64,000 bases of DNA from Inhella proteolytica (GTDB taxonomy: Bacteria; Pseudomonadota; Gammaproteobacteria; Burkholderiales; Burkholderiaceae_C), in assembly GCF_016093275.1 (NCBI RefSeq), contig NZ_JAEDAK010000002.1, forward strand, positions 310,001-374,000, given 5' to 3'. Both the position numbers and the translations under genes were made by a program. How positions within the stretch are numbered: position 1 is the first letter of the stretch; each line of letters opens with the position of its first letter. The notes under the pieces were generated by a model. The model was not told the origin of the DNA. It saw nothing but the letters and a program-made list of their open reading frames with translations, and ran no database searches. Shown piece after piece: positions 54,620 to 63,952 of this stretch.

Positions 54620-56764
54620 TTACTGTGCCAGACGGGCCAGCTCCGCGACGCGGTTCATAGCCTGCTGCAAACCCCGTAGCAAGGCCAACCGATTCGCGCG
54701 TACGGCGGTGTCCTCCGCGTTCACCATCACGCCGTCGAAGAAGGCATCGACAGGGCCCTTGAGCGCCGCCAGGGCGCGCAGCGAACCGGTGTAGTCGCCC
54801 TGCTCGAACAGCGGGTCGGCCTGGGCCGTGGCGGCTTGCAGCGCCGCGGCGAGCTGCTGTTCGGCGGCTTCCTGCAGCAGCGCGCTGTTCAGCGCAACCG
54901 GCGCCTCCTCGCTCTTCTTCAGGATGTTGCCGACGCGCTTGTTGGCCGCGGCCAGGGCCGGCGCCTCGGGCAGCGCCGCGAAGGCGCGCACCGCCGCCAG
55001 GCGCTTGGGGATGTCGCCCCATTGCGCCGGGCGCAGGGCGATCACCGCGTCCACCTCCTGCGCCGAATAGCCCTGCTCGCGCAGCGTGCCGGTCAGGCGC
55101 TCGTAGGCGAAGTGCAGCAGATCTTCCTGCACGGTGGGGTGCGTCAGCATGCCCTCGGGGAAGGCGGCCACGCCGGCCTGCACCAGGGCGGGCAGGCTGA
55201 GCGGCAGGTTCTTCTCCATCAGGATGCGGATCACGCCGAGCGCGTGGCGGCGCAGCGCGAACGGGTCCTTGTCGCCGCTGGGCAGTTGGCCCACGCCGAA
55301 CAGGCCCACCAGGGTCTCCAGCTTGTCGGCCAGCGCCAGCACGGTGCCGGTGTGGTTGCGCGGCAGCGCGTCGCCGGCAAAGCGCGGCTTGTAGTGGTCT
55401 TCGATGGCGATGGCCACGCCGTCACGCAGGCCTTCATGGCGGGCGTAGTAGCCGCCCATGATCCCCTGCAGCTCGGGGAACTCGCCCACCATGTCGGTCA
55501 GCAGGTCGGCCTTGGCCAGCAGCGCCGCCTGCTGGACCTTGCTGTCCAGCACGTCGAACTGGTCCTTGGCTTCCACCGTGTAGGGCACGGTGGCGCTGCG
55601 GAGCTGGTTGACGATGGCATGCGCAATCGCGCGCACGCGCTCGGCACGCTCGCCCTGGCTGCCCAGCTTGCCGTGGTAGACCACCTTGGCCAGGCCGGGC
55701 ACGCGATCGGCCAGCTTCTTCTTGCGGTCCTGGTCGTAGAAGAACTTGGCATCCGCCAGGCGCGGGCGCACCACGCGCTCGTTGCCCTGGATCACCGCAC
55801 TCGCGTCCGCCGGCGCGATATTGCTGACCACCAGGAAATGCTGGGTCAGCCTGCCGGCGGCATCCAAGAGCGGGAAGTACTTCTGATTGGCCTTCATCGT
55901 CAGGATCAGGCATTCCTGCGGCACTTCCAGGAAGTCCTTCTCAAACTGGCAATGCAGCACATTCGGGCGCTCCACCAGGGCCGTCACCTCGTCCAGCAGG
56001 GCCTCGTCCTCGATGGGCTTGAGCCCGAGCTTGGCACCGGCGGCTTGCAGTTGGCGCTGCAGCTCGGCGCGGCGCTCGGCAAAGCTGGCGATCACCGCGC
56101 CGCGGGTCTTCAGTGCCTCGGCGTAGTGGTCGGCATGCTCAATCTCCAGGCGCGACTCGGCGGCCTCGAAGCGGTGGCCTTGCGTGTGGCGGCCGGACTG
56201 CAGGCCAAGCAGGCTCACAGGCACCACGGTGTCGCCGTGCAGCGCGATCAGGCTGTGCACCGGGCGCACGAAGTGCACATTGCTCCAGCCATCGGCGAGC
56301 TGGTAGCTCATCACCTTGGGGATGGGCAGGGCCTTGAGCATCTCGTCCAAGGCCTGCTGCAGGCCCTGGGCCAGGCTGGCGCCGGGCTGCACGGTGTTGG
56401 CGAACAGGGCCTCGGCCTTGCCGTCTAGGGCCCGCTCCAGCGAGGTGTCGGCTGCTAGGCCGGAAGCAGCCAGCTTCTTAAGCAGCGCCGGGCTGGGCTG
56501 GCCATCGGCGCCCAAACCCACGGCCACCGGCATCAGCTTGATGCGCTGCGCCTTTTCGGGCGCCTGCTCCAGCACCTGCGTCAGGTGCAGACCGAGACGG
56601 CGCGGCGAGGCGAACGAGGTCGCCACCGCGCCTGCCCCCACCAGGCCTTGGGCGCGCAGCGCGGCTTCGATCAGCTGCGCGAACGATTCGCCCAATTTCT
56701 TGAGCGCCTTCGGCGGCAGCTCTTCGACAAACAGTTCGACAAGGAGGTTTTGATGCGTGCTCAC
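54620..56764 (-). CDS. glyS: glycyl-tRNA synthetase beta subunit
   Basis: A 714-residue GlyS: NLLVELFVEELPPKALKKLGESFAQ opening, LQSGRHTQGHRF, LTMKANQKYFPL, VSNIAPADASAVIQGNERVVRPRLADAKFFYDQDRKK, YYARHEGLRDGVAIAIEDHYKPRFAGDALP and LADKLETLVGLFGVGQLPSGDKDPFALRRHALG. It works with GlyQ as an alpha2-beta2 class II synthetase. The GTG start lies 2 bases after the glyQ stop; the upstream open frame is an artefact of high GC. Confidence 0.96.
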   Translation of the reverse strand: MSTHQNLLVELFVEELPPKALKKLGESFAQLIEAALRAQGLVGAGAVATSFASPRRLGLHLTQVLEQAPEKAQRIKLMPVAVGLGADGQPSPALLKKLAASGLAADTSLERALDGKAEALFANTVQPGASLAQGLQQALDEMLKALPIPKVMSYQLADGWSNVHFVRPVHSLIALHGDTVVPVSLLGLQSGRHTQGHRFEAAESRLEIEHADHYAEALKTRGAVIASFAERRAELQRQLQAAGAKLGLKPIEDEALLDEVTALVERPNVLHCQFEKDFLEVPQECLILTMKANQKYFPLLDAAGRLTQHFLVVSNIAPADASAVIQGNERVVRPRLADAKFFYDQDRKKKLADRVPGLAKVVYHGKLGSQGERAERVRAIAHAIVNQLRSATVPYTVEAKDQFDVLDSKVQQAALLAKADLLTDMVGEFPELQGIMGGYYARHEGLRDGVAIAIEDHYKPRFAGDALPRNHTGTVLALADKLETLVGLFGVGQLPSGDKDPFALRRHALGVIRILMEKNLPLSLPALVQAGVAAFPEGMLTHPTVQEDLLHFAYERLTGTLREQGYSAQEVDAVIALRPAQWGDIPKRLAAVRAFAALPEAPALAAANKRVGNILKKSEEAPVALNSALLQEAAEQQLAAALQAATAQADPLFEQGDYTGSLRALAALKGPVDAFFDGVMVNAEDTAVRANRLALLRGLQQAMNRVAELARLAQ

Positions 56765-56766
56765 GA

Positions 56767-57720
56767 TCAGGCCGCCTTCTGTTCTTTTTGTTTCTTGGCT
56801 TCGATCTGGGCGACGACCTCGTCGGCCCAGGCTTTGGGCGCCATCGGGAACCCGAGGCGCGCGCGGCTGTCCACGTAGCTCTGCGCCACGGCGCGCGCCA
56901 GGTTGCGGATGCGGCCGATGTAGGCGGCGCGCTCGGTCACCGAAATGGCGCCACGCGCATCCAGCAGGTTGAAGCTGTGGCCGCACTTCAGCAGCTGCTC
57001 GTAGGCCGGCAGCGCCAGGTGCTGCTCCATCAGGTGCTTGCTCTGCTTCTCATGCGCGGCAAAGGCCTGCAGCAGGAAGTCGACGTCGCTGTGCTCGAAG
57101 TTGTAGGTCGACTGCTCGACCTCGTTCTGGTGGAACACGTCGCCATAACGGATGGCCGGGCGGCCGTTCTGGGCCTCCACGTAGATCAGGTCGTAGACCG
57201 ATTCCACGCCCTGCAGGTACATGGCCAGGCGCTCCAGACCGTAGGTGATCTCACCCGTGATGGGCCGGCAGTCGATGCCGCCGACCTGCTGGAAGTAGGT
57301 GAACTGCGTCACCTCCATGCCGTTCAGCCAGACCTCCCAACCGAGACCCCAGCAGCCCAGCGTGGGGTTCTCCCAGTCGTCCTCAACGAAGCGCACGTCG
57401 TTCTTCTTCAGGTCGAAGCCCAGCGCTTCCAGTGAACCGAGGTAGAGCTCCAGGATGTTGGCCGGCGCCGGCTTCAGAACCACCTGGAACTGGTAGTAGT
57501 GCTGCAGGCGGTTAGGGTTCTCGCCGTAGCGGCCGTCCTTGGGCCGGCGGCTCGGTTGCACGTAGGCGGCGTTCCAGGGCTCGGGGCCCAGGGCGCGCAG
57601 GAAGGTGGCGGTGTGGCTGGTGCCGGCGCCCACTTCCATGTCGTAGGGCTGCAGCAGCGCACAGCCTTGGTTGGCCCAGTAGTCCTGCAGGCGAAGAATG
57701 AGTTGCTGGAAGCTCAGCAT
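56767..57720 (-). CDS. glyQ: glycyl-tRNA synthetase alpha subunit
   Basis: A 317-residue catalytic subunit: [103 protein letters not shown] and [11 protein letters not shown] are fully typical. The start is the ATG of MLSFQQ; the longer open frame upstream is non-homologous. It precedes glyS and is separated from lnt by about 60 unremarkable bases. Confidence 0.96.
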   Translation of the reverse strand: MLSFQQLILRLQDYWANQGCALLQPYDMEVGAGTSHTATFLRALGPEPWNAAYVQPSRRPKDGRYGENPNRLQHYYQFQVVLKPAPANILELYLGSLEALGFDLKKNDVRFVEDDWENPTLGCWGLGWEVWLNGMEVTQFTYFQQVGGIDCRPITGEITYGLERLAMYLQGVESVYDLIYVEAQNGRPAIRYGDVFHQNEVEQSTYNFEHSDVDFLLQAFAAHEKQSKHLMEQHLALPAYEQLLKCGHSFNLLDARGAISVTERAAYIGRIRNLARAVAQSYVDSRARLGFPMAPKAWADEVVAQIEAKKQKEQKAA

Positions 57721-57782
57721 GGTGGGAATCCAAAGACGGCGGGGCTGAATGGGTCGCCTGGCGGCCCGGAGAGGGGCGGATT

Positions 57783-59264
57783 CTAGGGAGCGCGCCGCGC
57801 AGCCCGGCCCCGCAGCACCGCCCAGACCAGGGGCAGCAAGCCCAGGGCCCACAGCGGCCACAAGCCGAGTGCATGCAGCCAGCGCGCATACGGCGTGCTG
57901 CCGCTGCGACCCTCCACGTCGACCACCAGCAAGCCGCGCGTGAGCGGTAGCAGCTGCTCGCGCAGCCGGCCCTGGTGGTCCACCCAGGCCGTGGCCCCGG
58001 TGTTGGTGGCACGCACCACGGCGCGCTGGAATTCGAGCGCGCGCATCTGCGAGAACTGCAGGTGCTGATCCTGCACCATGTGACGACCAAACCAGGCCAG
58101 GTTGCTGGCATTGACGAACAGGGTGGCAGCGTCAGGGCCGTCCACTGCGCTGGCGACGATATCCTCGCCGAACAGATCCTCGTAGCAGATCAGCGGACGC
58201 ACGCGCTGCCCGCCGACCACCCAGGGCCGCTGGTGCTGGCCGCGGGCCTGGTCGTCCATTGGGATATTGAGCGCCCGCACGAACCAGGCAAAGCCCGGCG
58301 GAATGAACTCGCCAAAGGGCAGCAGATGCCGCTTGCCGTAGACGTAGCGCCGCTCGCCCTGCTGCAGCCCGATCAGGGAATTGACGTAACCCTCCTGCGC
58401 ATTGCCGACAAAGCTGCCCATCAGCAGGGGGCGGCGCTCCGACAGCTGCGTCAGCCGCTGCTGGGCCTCGACGGGCAGGAAGTCGTAGGGCAGCGGCAGC
58501 ACCGACTCCGGCGTGACCAGCAGATCGCCCTCGCCGGCCTCCAGCTGCGCCAGCAGATCGTCCAGTTGGGAGGCGATGCGCGCCTCGTCGAACTTCTGCG
58601 ACTGCGGCACATTGGGCTGCACCAGTCCGACCTTCAGGGTGCCAGTGCTGTGCGTGAACTGCTGCGGCAGCAGCAGGCCCAGCATCGGCAGCGCCAGCAG
58701 CGCCAGCCCGCGCGGGGCGCGCGTCTGCCAGACCTGCACCAGCCCCGCCGCGCCCAGCGCCGCCACAAAGCCGATGCCATACACCCCGGCCCAGGGCGCC
58801 CAGCCGGCCAGAGGCCCCACGGTGTGGGCATAGCCGCTGGCGATCCAGGGAAAGCCCGTCAACCACTGCGCCCGGGCCAGTTCACCCAGCAGCCAGCAGC
58901 AGGCCCAGAGCAGCGGTGCCGCCGCCGGCAGCCGCGGCCTGAGCCAGGCGAACAGCGCCAGCGCCGCGGCGCTGTACAGGCTCAAGAAGGCCCCTAGCAG
59001 CAGCAGCGCGCCCACCGCCAGCACAGGGTGCAGGCCACCGAATTCGTGCAGGCTGATGAACAACCACCACAGGCCGGAGCTGAGCCAGCCCAGGCTGAAC
59101 AGGAAACCCAGGCCCGCGGCCTGCCGAACGCCTTGCCGCCAGCTCAAGGCCGCCAACAGGCCCAGGGCCAGGATCTGCAGCGGCCAGGCCAGCAAGGGCG
59201 CGAAGGACGCCGTGTGCACGACCCCGGCGGCCAGCGCGGCCAGCCCCCCCCACAACAGGCGCAT
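57783..59264 (-). CDS. lnt: apolipoprotein N-acyltransferase
   Basis: A 493-residue membrane protein with about seven N-terminal helices and a nitrilase-like periplasmic domain. The Glu-Lys-Cys triad is visible in [14 protein letters not shown] (near residue 250), [14 protein letters not shown] (near 311) and [13 protein letters not shown] (near 363). It transfers the third acyl chain to lipoproteins, consistent with the several lipoproteins in this window. It starts on the corC stop with a 1-base overlap. Confidence 0.95.
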   Translation of the reverse strand: MRLLWGGLAALAAGVVHTASFAPLLAWPLQILALGLLAALSWRQGVRQAAGLGFLFSLGWLSSGLWWLFISLHEFGGLHPVLAVGALLLLGAFLSLYSAAALALFAWLRPRLPAAAPLLWACCWLLGELARAQWLTGFPWIASGYAHTVGPLAGWAPWAGVYGIGFVAALGAAGLVQVWQTRAPRGLALLALPMLGLLLPQQFTHSTGTLKVGLVQPNVPQSQKFDEARIASQLDDLLAQLEAGEGDLLVTPESVLPLPYDFLPVEAQQRLTQLSERRPLLMGSFVGNAQEGYVNSLIGLQQGERRYVYGKRHLLPFGEFIPPGFAWFVRALNIPMDDQARGQHQRPWVVGGQRVRPLICYEDLFGEDIVASAVDGPDAATLFVNASNLAWFGRHMVQDQHLQFSQMRALEFQRAVVRATNTGATAWVDHQGRLREQLLPLTRGLLVVDVEGRSGSTPYARWLHALGLWPLWALGLLPLVWAVLRGRAARRAP

Positions 59265-60148
59265 CAGCTCTCCGGAGCTTCCGGTGCGCGCGTGACTTTG
59301 AACCAGCGCACCGCGCCGCCCCGCGTCAGCATGACGTGGAACAGCAGCCCACCCAGGGCCACCGTCTCGCCGCGCCGCGGCACGCGACCGTGTTCGTGCG
59401 CCACCAGGCCGCCGATGGTGTCGAAGTCCCGCTCCGGCAACTGCAGGCCGAAGGCGGTGTTGACGGCCTCGATGGCGGTGTCACCCGCCACGCGCTGGCT
59501 GCCATCCGCCAGGGTGTAGAGGCCGCCATCGCCCTCGCGCTCGCGGTCGTCGAACTCGTCCTCGATCTCGCCGACGATCTCCTCCAGCACGTCCTCGATC
59601 GTCACCAGGCCGGCGGTGTTGCCGAACTCGTCGATGACGATGGCCAGATGGTTGCGGTTGGTGCGGAAGTCGCGCAGCAGCTCGTTCAGGCCCTTGCTTT
59701 CCGGCACGAACACCGGCGGGCGCAGCAGGGTGCGCAGGTTCAGCTCGGGCGCGCGCTGCAGCTTCAGCAGGTCTTTGGCCAGCAGGATGCCGATGATGTT
59801 GTCGCGCGTGCCCTCGAACACCGGGAAGCGCGAATGCGCGGTGCCGATGACGCTGCCGAGCAGCTCCTCGTAGGGGGAATCGATGTCGAGCAGATCCATG
59901 CGGGGCGCGGCCACCATCACGTCGCCGGCCGAGAGCTCGGCCATGCGCAGCACGCCTTCGAGCATCTGACGCGACTCGGGCTCGATGAGCTCGCGGCTCT
60001 CGGCCTCGGCCAGCGTCTCCATCAATTCCTTCTTCGAGTCCGGGCCCGGGTGGAGGAACTCGAGCACACGCTCCAGCAGGCCGCGCGGGCTCTCCTTGGA
60101 CTCACCCGGCCGGCCGCTGGGCGGCCGACTCGGCGCAGGGTCTGACAT
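59264..60148 (-). CDS. corC: CorC/HlyC family protein (CBS-domain)
   Basis: A 294-residue protein: ELIEPESRQMLEGVLRMAELSAGDVMVAAPRMDLLDIDSPYEELLG, then GTAHSRFPVFEGTRDNIIGILLAKDLL (CBS 1), RTNRNHLAIVIDEFGNTAGLVTIEDVLEEIVGEIEDEFDD (CBS 2) and a transporter-associated C-terminal domain (DTAIEAVNTAFGLQLPERDFDTIGGLVAHEHGRVPRRGE). CorC-like proteins are linked to Mg2+/Co2+ homeostasis. First gene of the minus-strand lnt/gly block; divergent from the CobW gene. Confidence 0.92.
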   Translation of the reverse strand: MSDPAPSRPPSGRPGESKESPRGLLERVLEFLHPGPDSKKELMETLAEAESRELIEPESRQMLEGVLRMAELSAGDVMVAAPRMDLLDIDSPYEELLGSVIGTAHSRFPVFEGTRDNIIGILLAKDLLKLQRAPELNLRTLLRPPVFVPESKGLNELLRDFRTNRNHLAIVIDEFGNTAGLVTIEDVLEEIVGEIEDEFDDREREGDGGLYTLADGSQRVAGDTAIEAVNTAFGLQLPERDFDTIGGLVAHEHGRVPRRGETVALGGLLFHVMLTRGGAVRWFKVTRAPEAPES

Positions 60149-60272
60149 CAGATCCGGGGCTCAAGGCCCCGCACAAACAGGGGGCGGCAAGGATAGCGGA
60201 TGGCCATGACGCACTTGAAACCAGAGGTCTGGCCCCAAAATGGACTGTTTTCCGATCGGCCCCTGCCTCCCC

Positions 60273-61361
60273 ATGTCCAACCAGCCGCAACCCATCCCCG
60301 CCACCATCCTCACGGGCTTTCTCGGCGCCGGCAAAACCACGCTGCTCAAGCGCGTGCTGTCCGAGGCGCACGGCCAGAAGATCGCCGTGATCGAGAACGA
60401 GTTCGGCGAGGAGAACATCGACAACGAAATCCTGGTGGCCGACACCAACGAGCAGATCATCCAGATGAGCAATGGCTGCATCTGCTGCACGATCCGCGAA
60501 GACCTGCGCTCCACCCTGGCCGACCTGGCGCGCCGCCGCCGTGCCGGCGAACTGGACTTCGAGCGCGTCGTCATCGAGACCACCGGCGTGGCCGACCCCG
60601 GCCCGGTGGCGCAGACCTTTTTCATCGACGACGAGATCGCCGAGAGCTTCGTGCTCGACGCCATCCTGACCCTGGTGGACGCCAAGCACGCCGACGCGCA
60701 GCTCGACAGCCGCCAGGAGGCGCGTCGCCAGGTCGGCTTTGCCGATCAGATCTTCATCAGCAAGAGCGAGCTGTGCGAGCCGGCGGCCGTGGATGCGCTG
60801 GTGCACCGCATCAAGCACATGAACCCGCGCGCGCCGCAGCGCAAGGTGCACTTCGGCGAGGTGCCGCTGAGCGAGGTATTCGACCTGCGCGGCTTCAACC
60901 TCAATGCCAAGCTCGACATCGACCCGGAGTTCCTGAAGGTCGAGGAACACGGTCATCACCACCATGACCACGGCCATCACCACGAACACGGCGAGCACTG
61001 TGGGCACGACCACCACCATGAGCACGGTGAACACTGCGACCACCCGCACCATCACCACCATGACGACGACGTCAAGAGCTTCGTCTACCGGGCCGAGCGC
61101 GCGTTCAACCCGGCCAAGCTGGAAGACTTCCTCGGCGCCATCGTCCAGGTGTATGGTCCGAAGATGCTGCGCTACAAGGGCGTGCTGAACATGAAGGGCA
61201 GCGAACGCAAGGTGATCTTCCAGGGCGTGCACCAGCTGATGGGCTCGGATCTGGGGCCGAAGTGGGCCGCCGGCGAAAAGCGGGTCAGCAAGATGGTCTT
61301 CATCGGCATCGACCTGCCCCGCGAGGTGCTGGAACAAGGCCTGGAAGGCTGCTTGGTTTGA
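60273..61361 (+). CDS. CobW/G3E family GTPase with His-rich insert
   Basis: A 362-residue G3E GTPase, likely a metal chaperone. Motifs are LTGFLGAGKTTLLKRVL (Walker A), VIENEFGEENIDNE, GCICCTIREDL (the CxCC metal-binding motif) and ISKSELCEPAA (nucleotide-base motif). A His-rich insert at about residues 226-264 carries two HEHGEHC units plus HHHHH runs, typical of zinc-binding G3E proteins. The C-terminal CobW domain is intact (LRYKGVLNMKGSERKVIFQGVHQL). The dksA gene follows after 121 bases. No obvious Zur box was seen upstream. Confidence 0.92.
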   Translation: MSNQPQPIPATILTGFLGAGKTTLLKRVLSEAHGQKIAVIENEFGEENIDNEILVADTNEQIIQMSNGCICCTIREDLRSTLADLARRRRAGELDFERVVIETTGVADPGPVAQTFFIDDEIAESFVLDAILTLVDAKHADAQLDSRQEARRQVGFADQIFISKSELCEPAAVDALVHRIKHMNPRAPQRKVHFGEVPLSEVFDLRGFNLNAKLDIDPEFLKVEEHGHHHHDHGHHHEHGEHCGHDHHHEHGEHCDHPHHHHHDDDVKSFVYRAERAFNPAKLEDFLGAIVQVYGPKMLRYKGVLNMKGSERKVIFQGVHQLMGSDLGPKWAAGEKRVSKMVFIGIDLPREVLEQGLEGCLV

Positions 61362-61482
61362 GGGTAAATCTGGGGCAGTGCGCTGACTACAATCCCGCGC
61401 CCAAAACGCCCCAGGCTGTCCCAGGATCGTCACTTTGGGCCGTATAAATCAGCAGGGCACTGGCCCTGTGAGGAGTAAATAG

Positions 61483-62001
61483 GTGAGCAAGACCCTGACC
61501 CCCAAACCCGCAGCGAGCCCAGCCGCCAAGGCCCCGGCCAAGCCGGCGGCCAAGGCGGGCGGCAATGAGGCTTGGCGCAACAAGCCCGGTCACGAGCTGA
61601 CCGATGCCGAAGTGCTCGCCATGCCTGACAGCGAGTACATGAACGACCAGCAGCTGGCGTTTTTCCGCAGCAAGCTGCAGGCCTTGCGTGACAGCATCCT
61701 CTCCAATGCCGGTGAAACCACCGAGCATCTGCGTGAGGACACCACCATCGTGCCCGACCCCGCCGACCGCGCCACCATCGAGGAAGAGCATGCGCTGGAA
61801 CTGCGCACGCGCGACCGCGAGCGCAAGCTGCTGAAGAAGATCATGCAGTCGATTGCGCGCCTGGACAGCGGCGAATACGGCTACTGCGACGAGACGGGTG
61901 AACCCATCGGCCTGGGCCGGCTGATCGCCCGCCCGACCGCGACGCTGTCGCTGGAAGCCCAGCAGCGCCGCGAAATGAAACAGAAGATGTTCGGGGACTG
62001 A
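61483..62001 (+). CDS. dksA: RNA polymerase-binding transcription factor DksA, Cys-poor form
   Basis: A 172-residue DksA with an Ala/Pro/Lys-rich N-terminal extension, coiled-coil region (FFRSKLQALRDSILSNAGETTEHLRED, DPADRATIEEEHALELRTRDRERKLLKKI) and the C-terminal finger region YGYCDETGEPIGLGRLIARPTATLSLEAQ. Only the first of the four zinc Cys is kept, as in known single-Cys DksA of alpha- and betaproteobacteria. It modulates transcription with ppGpp. Start is GTG with AGGAG 7 bases upstream. TACAAT near 61388 is a plausible -10 element, low confidence. Confidence 0.93.
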   Translation: MSKTLTPKPAASPAAKAPAKPAAKAGGNEAWRNKPGHELTDAEVLAMPDSEYMNDQQLAFFRSKLQALRDSILSNAGETTEHLREDTTIVPDPADRATIEEEHALELRTRDRERKLLKKIMQSIARLDSGEYGYCDETGEPIGLGRLIARPTATLSLEAQQRREMKQKMFGD

Positions 62002-62025
62002 GGTCCCAGATCCGACAAGGCGCGC

Positions 62026-63807
62026 ATGGCCGACGATCCCAAGCAATCGGAAAGCTTCCTGCGCAAGGTGGCGCGCTTTGTCGCCAATCCGACCACGGAT
62101 TGGAAGGAGATCAACTCGCGTCAAGACGACCCTGAGAGCGAGCTCGCCAAGGCCGAACTGAAGGCCATGATCGAGCGCAAGCGCCGCAATGACTTCGTGC
62201 GCAAGCGCGAGTTCGACATGCTGCGCCGCCTGCGTCGTGAGGGGCTGACGCCCGAGCAACTGGCCGCCGCTGGCGCGCAGAACAACTCCGTCATCAGCGA
62301 CGCCGACAAGCCCCTAGGCGAGGCCAACCGCGACGACGTCGAGGCGGTGCGCGACAAGATCAACCAGATCGAGCAGCAGATGGTCAAGGAGGGCTTCCGT
62401 CCCTCGATGGCGCCGCGCCCCTCGCTGCAGGTTGCACCCGCGGGCGATTTCGACTCGACCACCCGCGCCGCCCACTTCGCCCCCACCCTGCCCACGCCGG
62501 GGCCGGGCGAACCGGTGGCGGCGCCGGCCCCATCGGCGGCCGTGATGGGCCGTGGCCTGCCGCCGCCCAGCGATGCCGCGCCCAGCGCCCTGCCCACGCT
62601 GCCGCCGCTGGAGATGGACCTGACCTTCGGCGCCGCGACCGACGTGGCGCCTGCCGCGCTGCCGGAGCCGACCTTCGATCTGGTACTGGATGCCCAGCCT
62701 CCCGCCAAGCAGGAGGAACTCGGCCACGACCCGGAACTCGACGAGGCGGTGATCGCCTTCGCCAATGGCGACAACGAGACCTGCGAGCGCGCGCTGACCG
62801 AGCTGACGCAGGCCGGCGGCCCCCGCAATCTGCATGCCGACACCTGGCTGGTGCGTTTTGACTTCTACCGCGCCACCGGCCAGCAGCCGCCCTTCGAGGC
62901 GCTGGCGCTGGATTACGTGCACCTGTTCGGCCTGTCGCCGCCGCAATGGTTCTCGATTCCGAAGCTGGTGGCCGAAAGCCGCAAGGCCGAGCGCGCGGCA
63001 GCGGCACCGGCCAGCGGCATCAAGCCGACCGGCGTGACCTGGGCAGCGGCCGGCGCCTTCGATCTGGATGCGCTGACCCTGCTGAAGAAGCGCTGCGACA
63101 CCGCCCCCCTGCCCTGGGTGCTCGATTGGTCGGAGCTGCAGCGCGTCGAGGCCGAGGCGCGCGAGCCCCTGACCGATTTGCTGCGCGCCTGGGCCAAGCA
63201 GGCCACCGAGATGCGCTGGATCGGCGGCGACCGTTTGCTTGAACTGCTGCGTGAAGCCACGCCGGTGGGTGAACGCGACACCGACACCGGCTGGTGGATG
63301 CTGCGCCTGGAGGCGCTGCGCGTCGTCAACCGACCGGACCAGTTCGACGAGGCGGCGATCGACTACTGCGTGACCTACGAGGTGTCCCCGCCCTCCTGGG
63401 ATCCGGCTCGCTGCAAAGTGCGCGTCACCAACGGCAGCCTGTCCACCCAGGGGCCGAGCACCAATATTTCCGGCGCCGGCGGCCTGGCCTTCCTGGACTC
63501 CACCATGGAGACCGAGGAAGGCGGCAACGTAGCCCATCTGGAGATGTCCGGTCAGCTGGTCGGCGACATCACCGAGGTGCTGAAGACCATGAGCGCGCAG
63601 ATCGGTGCGGCCGTGCAGGTGCAGGTGGCCTGCCCGAAGCTGGTGCGGCTGGACTTCATCGCCGCCGGCGACCTGCTGAACTGGGTGCTGAACCAGCGCA
63701 GCGAGAACCGCAGCGTGGTGTTCACCGATGCGCACCGCCTGGTGGCCCTGTTCTTCGGTGCCATGGGCATCAACGAGCACGCGCGCATCAAGGTCCGCGT
63801 CGCATAA
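62026..63807 (+). CDS. STAS-domain protein of unknown function
   Basis: A 593-residue protein in four parts: a conserved N-terminal helical region (FLRKVARFVANPTTDWKEIN, IERKRRNDFVRKREFDMLRRLRR), a Pro/Ala-rich linker, a helical TPR-like middle (DEAVIAFANGDNETCERALTELTQ), and a C-terminal STAS-like domain (NVAHLEMSGQLVGDITEVLKTMSAQIG, RLDFIAAGDLLNWVLNQRSENRSVVFTDAHRLVALFFGAMGINEHARI). The last part resembles MlaB-type STAS domains. Function unknown. It sits between dksA and hslV, downstream of dksA by 24 bases, so the three may share transcripts. Confidence 0.75.
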   Translation: MADDPKQSESFLRKVARFVANPTTDWKEINSRQDDPESELAKAELKAMIERKRRNDFVRKREFDMLRRLRREGLTPEQLAAAGAQNNSVISDADKPLGEANRDDVEAVRDKINQIEQQMVKEGFRPSMAPRPSLQVAPAGDFDSTTRAAHFAPTLPTPGPGEPVAAPAPSAAVMGRGLPPPSDAAPSALPTLPPLEMDLTFGAATDVAPAALPEPTFDLVLDAQPPAKQEELGHDPELDEAVIAFANGDNETCERALTELTQAGGPRNLHADTWLVRFDFYRATGQQPPFEALALDYVHLFGLSPPQWFSIPKLVAESRKAERAAAAPASGIKPTGVTWAAAGAFDLDALTLLKKRCDTAPLPWVLDWSELQRVEAEAREPLTDLLRAWAKQATEMRWIGGDRLLELLREATPVGERDTDTGWWMLRLEALRVVNRPDQFDEAAIDYCVTYEVSPPSWDPARCKVRVTNGSLSTQGPSTNISGAGGLAFLDSTMETEEGGNVAHLEMSGQLVGDITEVLKTMSAQIGAAVQVQVACPKLVRLDFIAAGDLLNWVLNQRSENRSVVFTDAHRLVALFFGAMGINEHARIKVRVA

Positions 63808-63857
63808 GGCCCCCAGTCTCCGGCCCTGTGGCCTGGATGGCCCAGGCCCTGCGCCAT

Positions 63858-63902
63858 CCCCCAGGGGGCTGACCCGGCTCGGGAACGGCCCTTCGCCGGG
63901 TC
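63858..63902. repeat. GC-rich dyads before hslV
   Basis: CCCCC-A-GGGGG is followed by arms GACCCGGC and GCCGGGTC around a 16-base loop. It may terminate the STAS gene transcript, although no T-run follows directly, or be a dispersed intergenic repeat. Confidence 0.4.
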
Positions 63903-63952
63903 GGCCCCGTCACGCGCTAATCTCTCTCTGGCAACTCAAGCCTAAACATCCC

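Noticed and set aside
60149-60272. Possible promoter or Zur site between corC and the CobW gene
   Set aside because: TTGAAA is visible but has no convincing -10 at proper spacing, and no A/T-rich Zur-like dyad is present.
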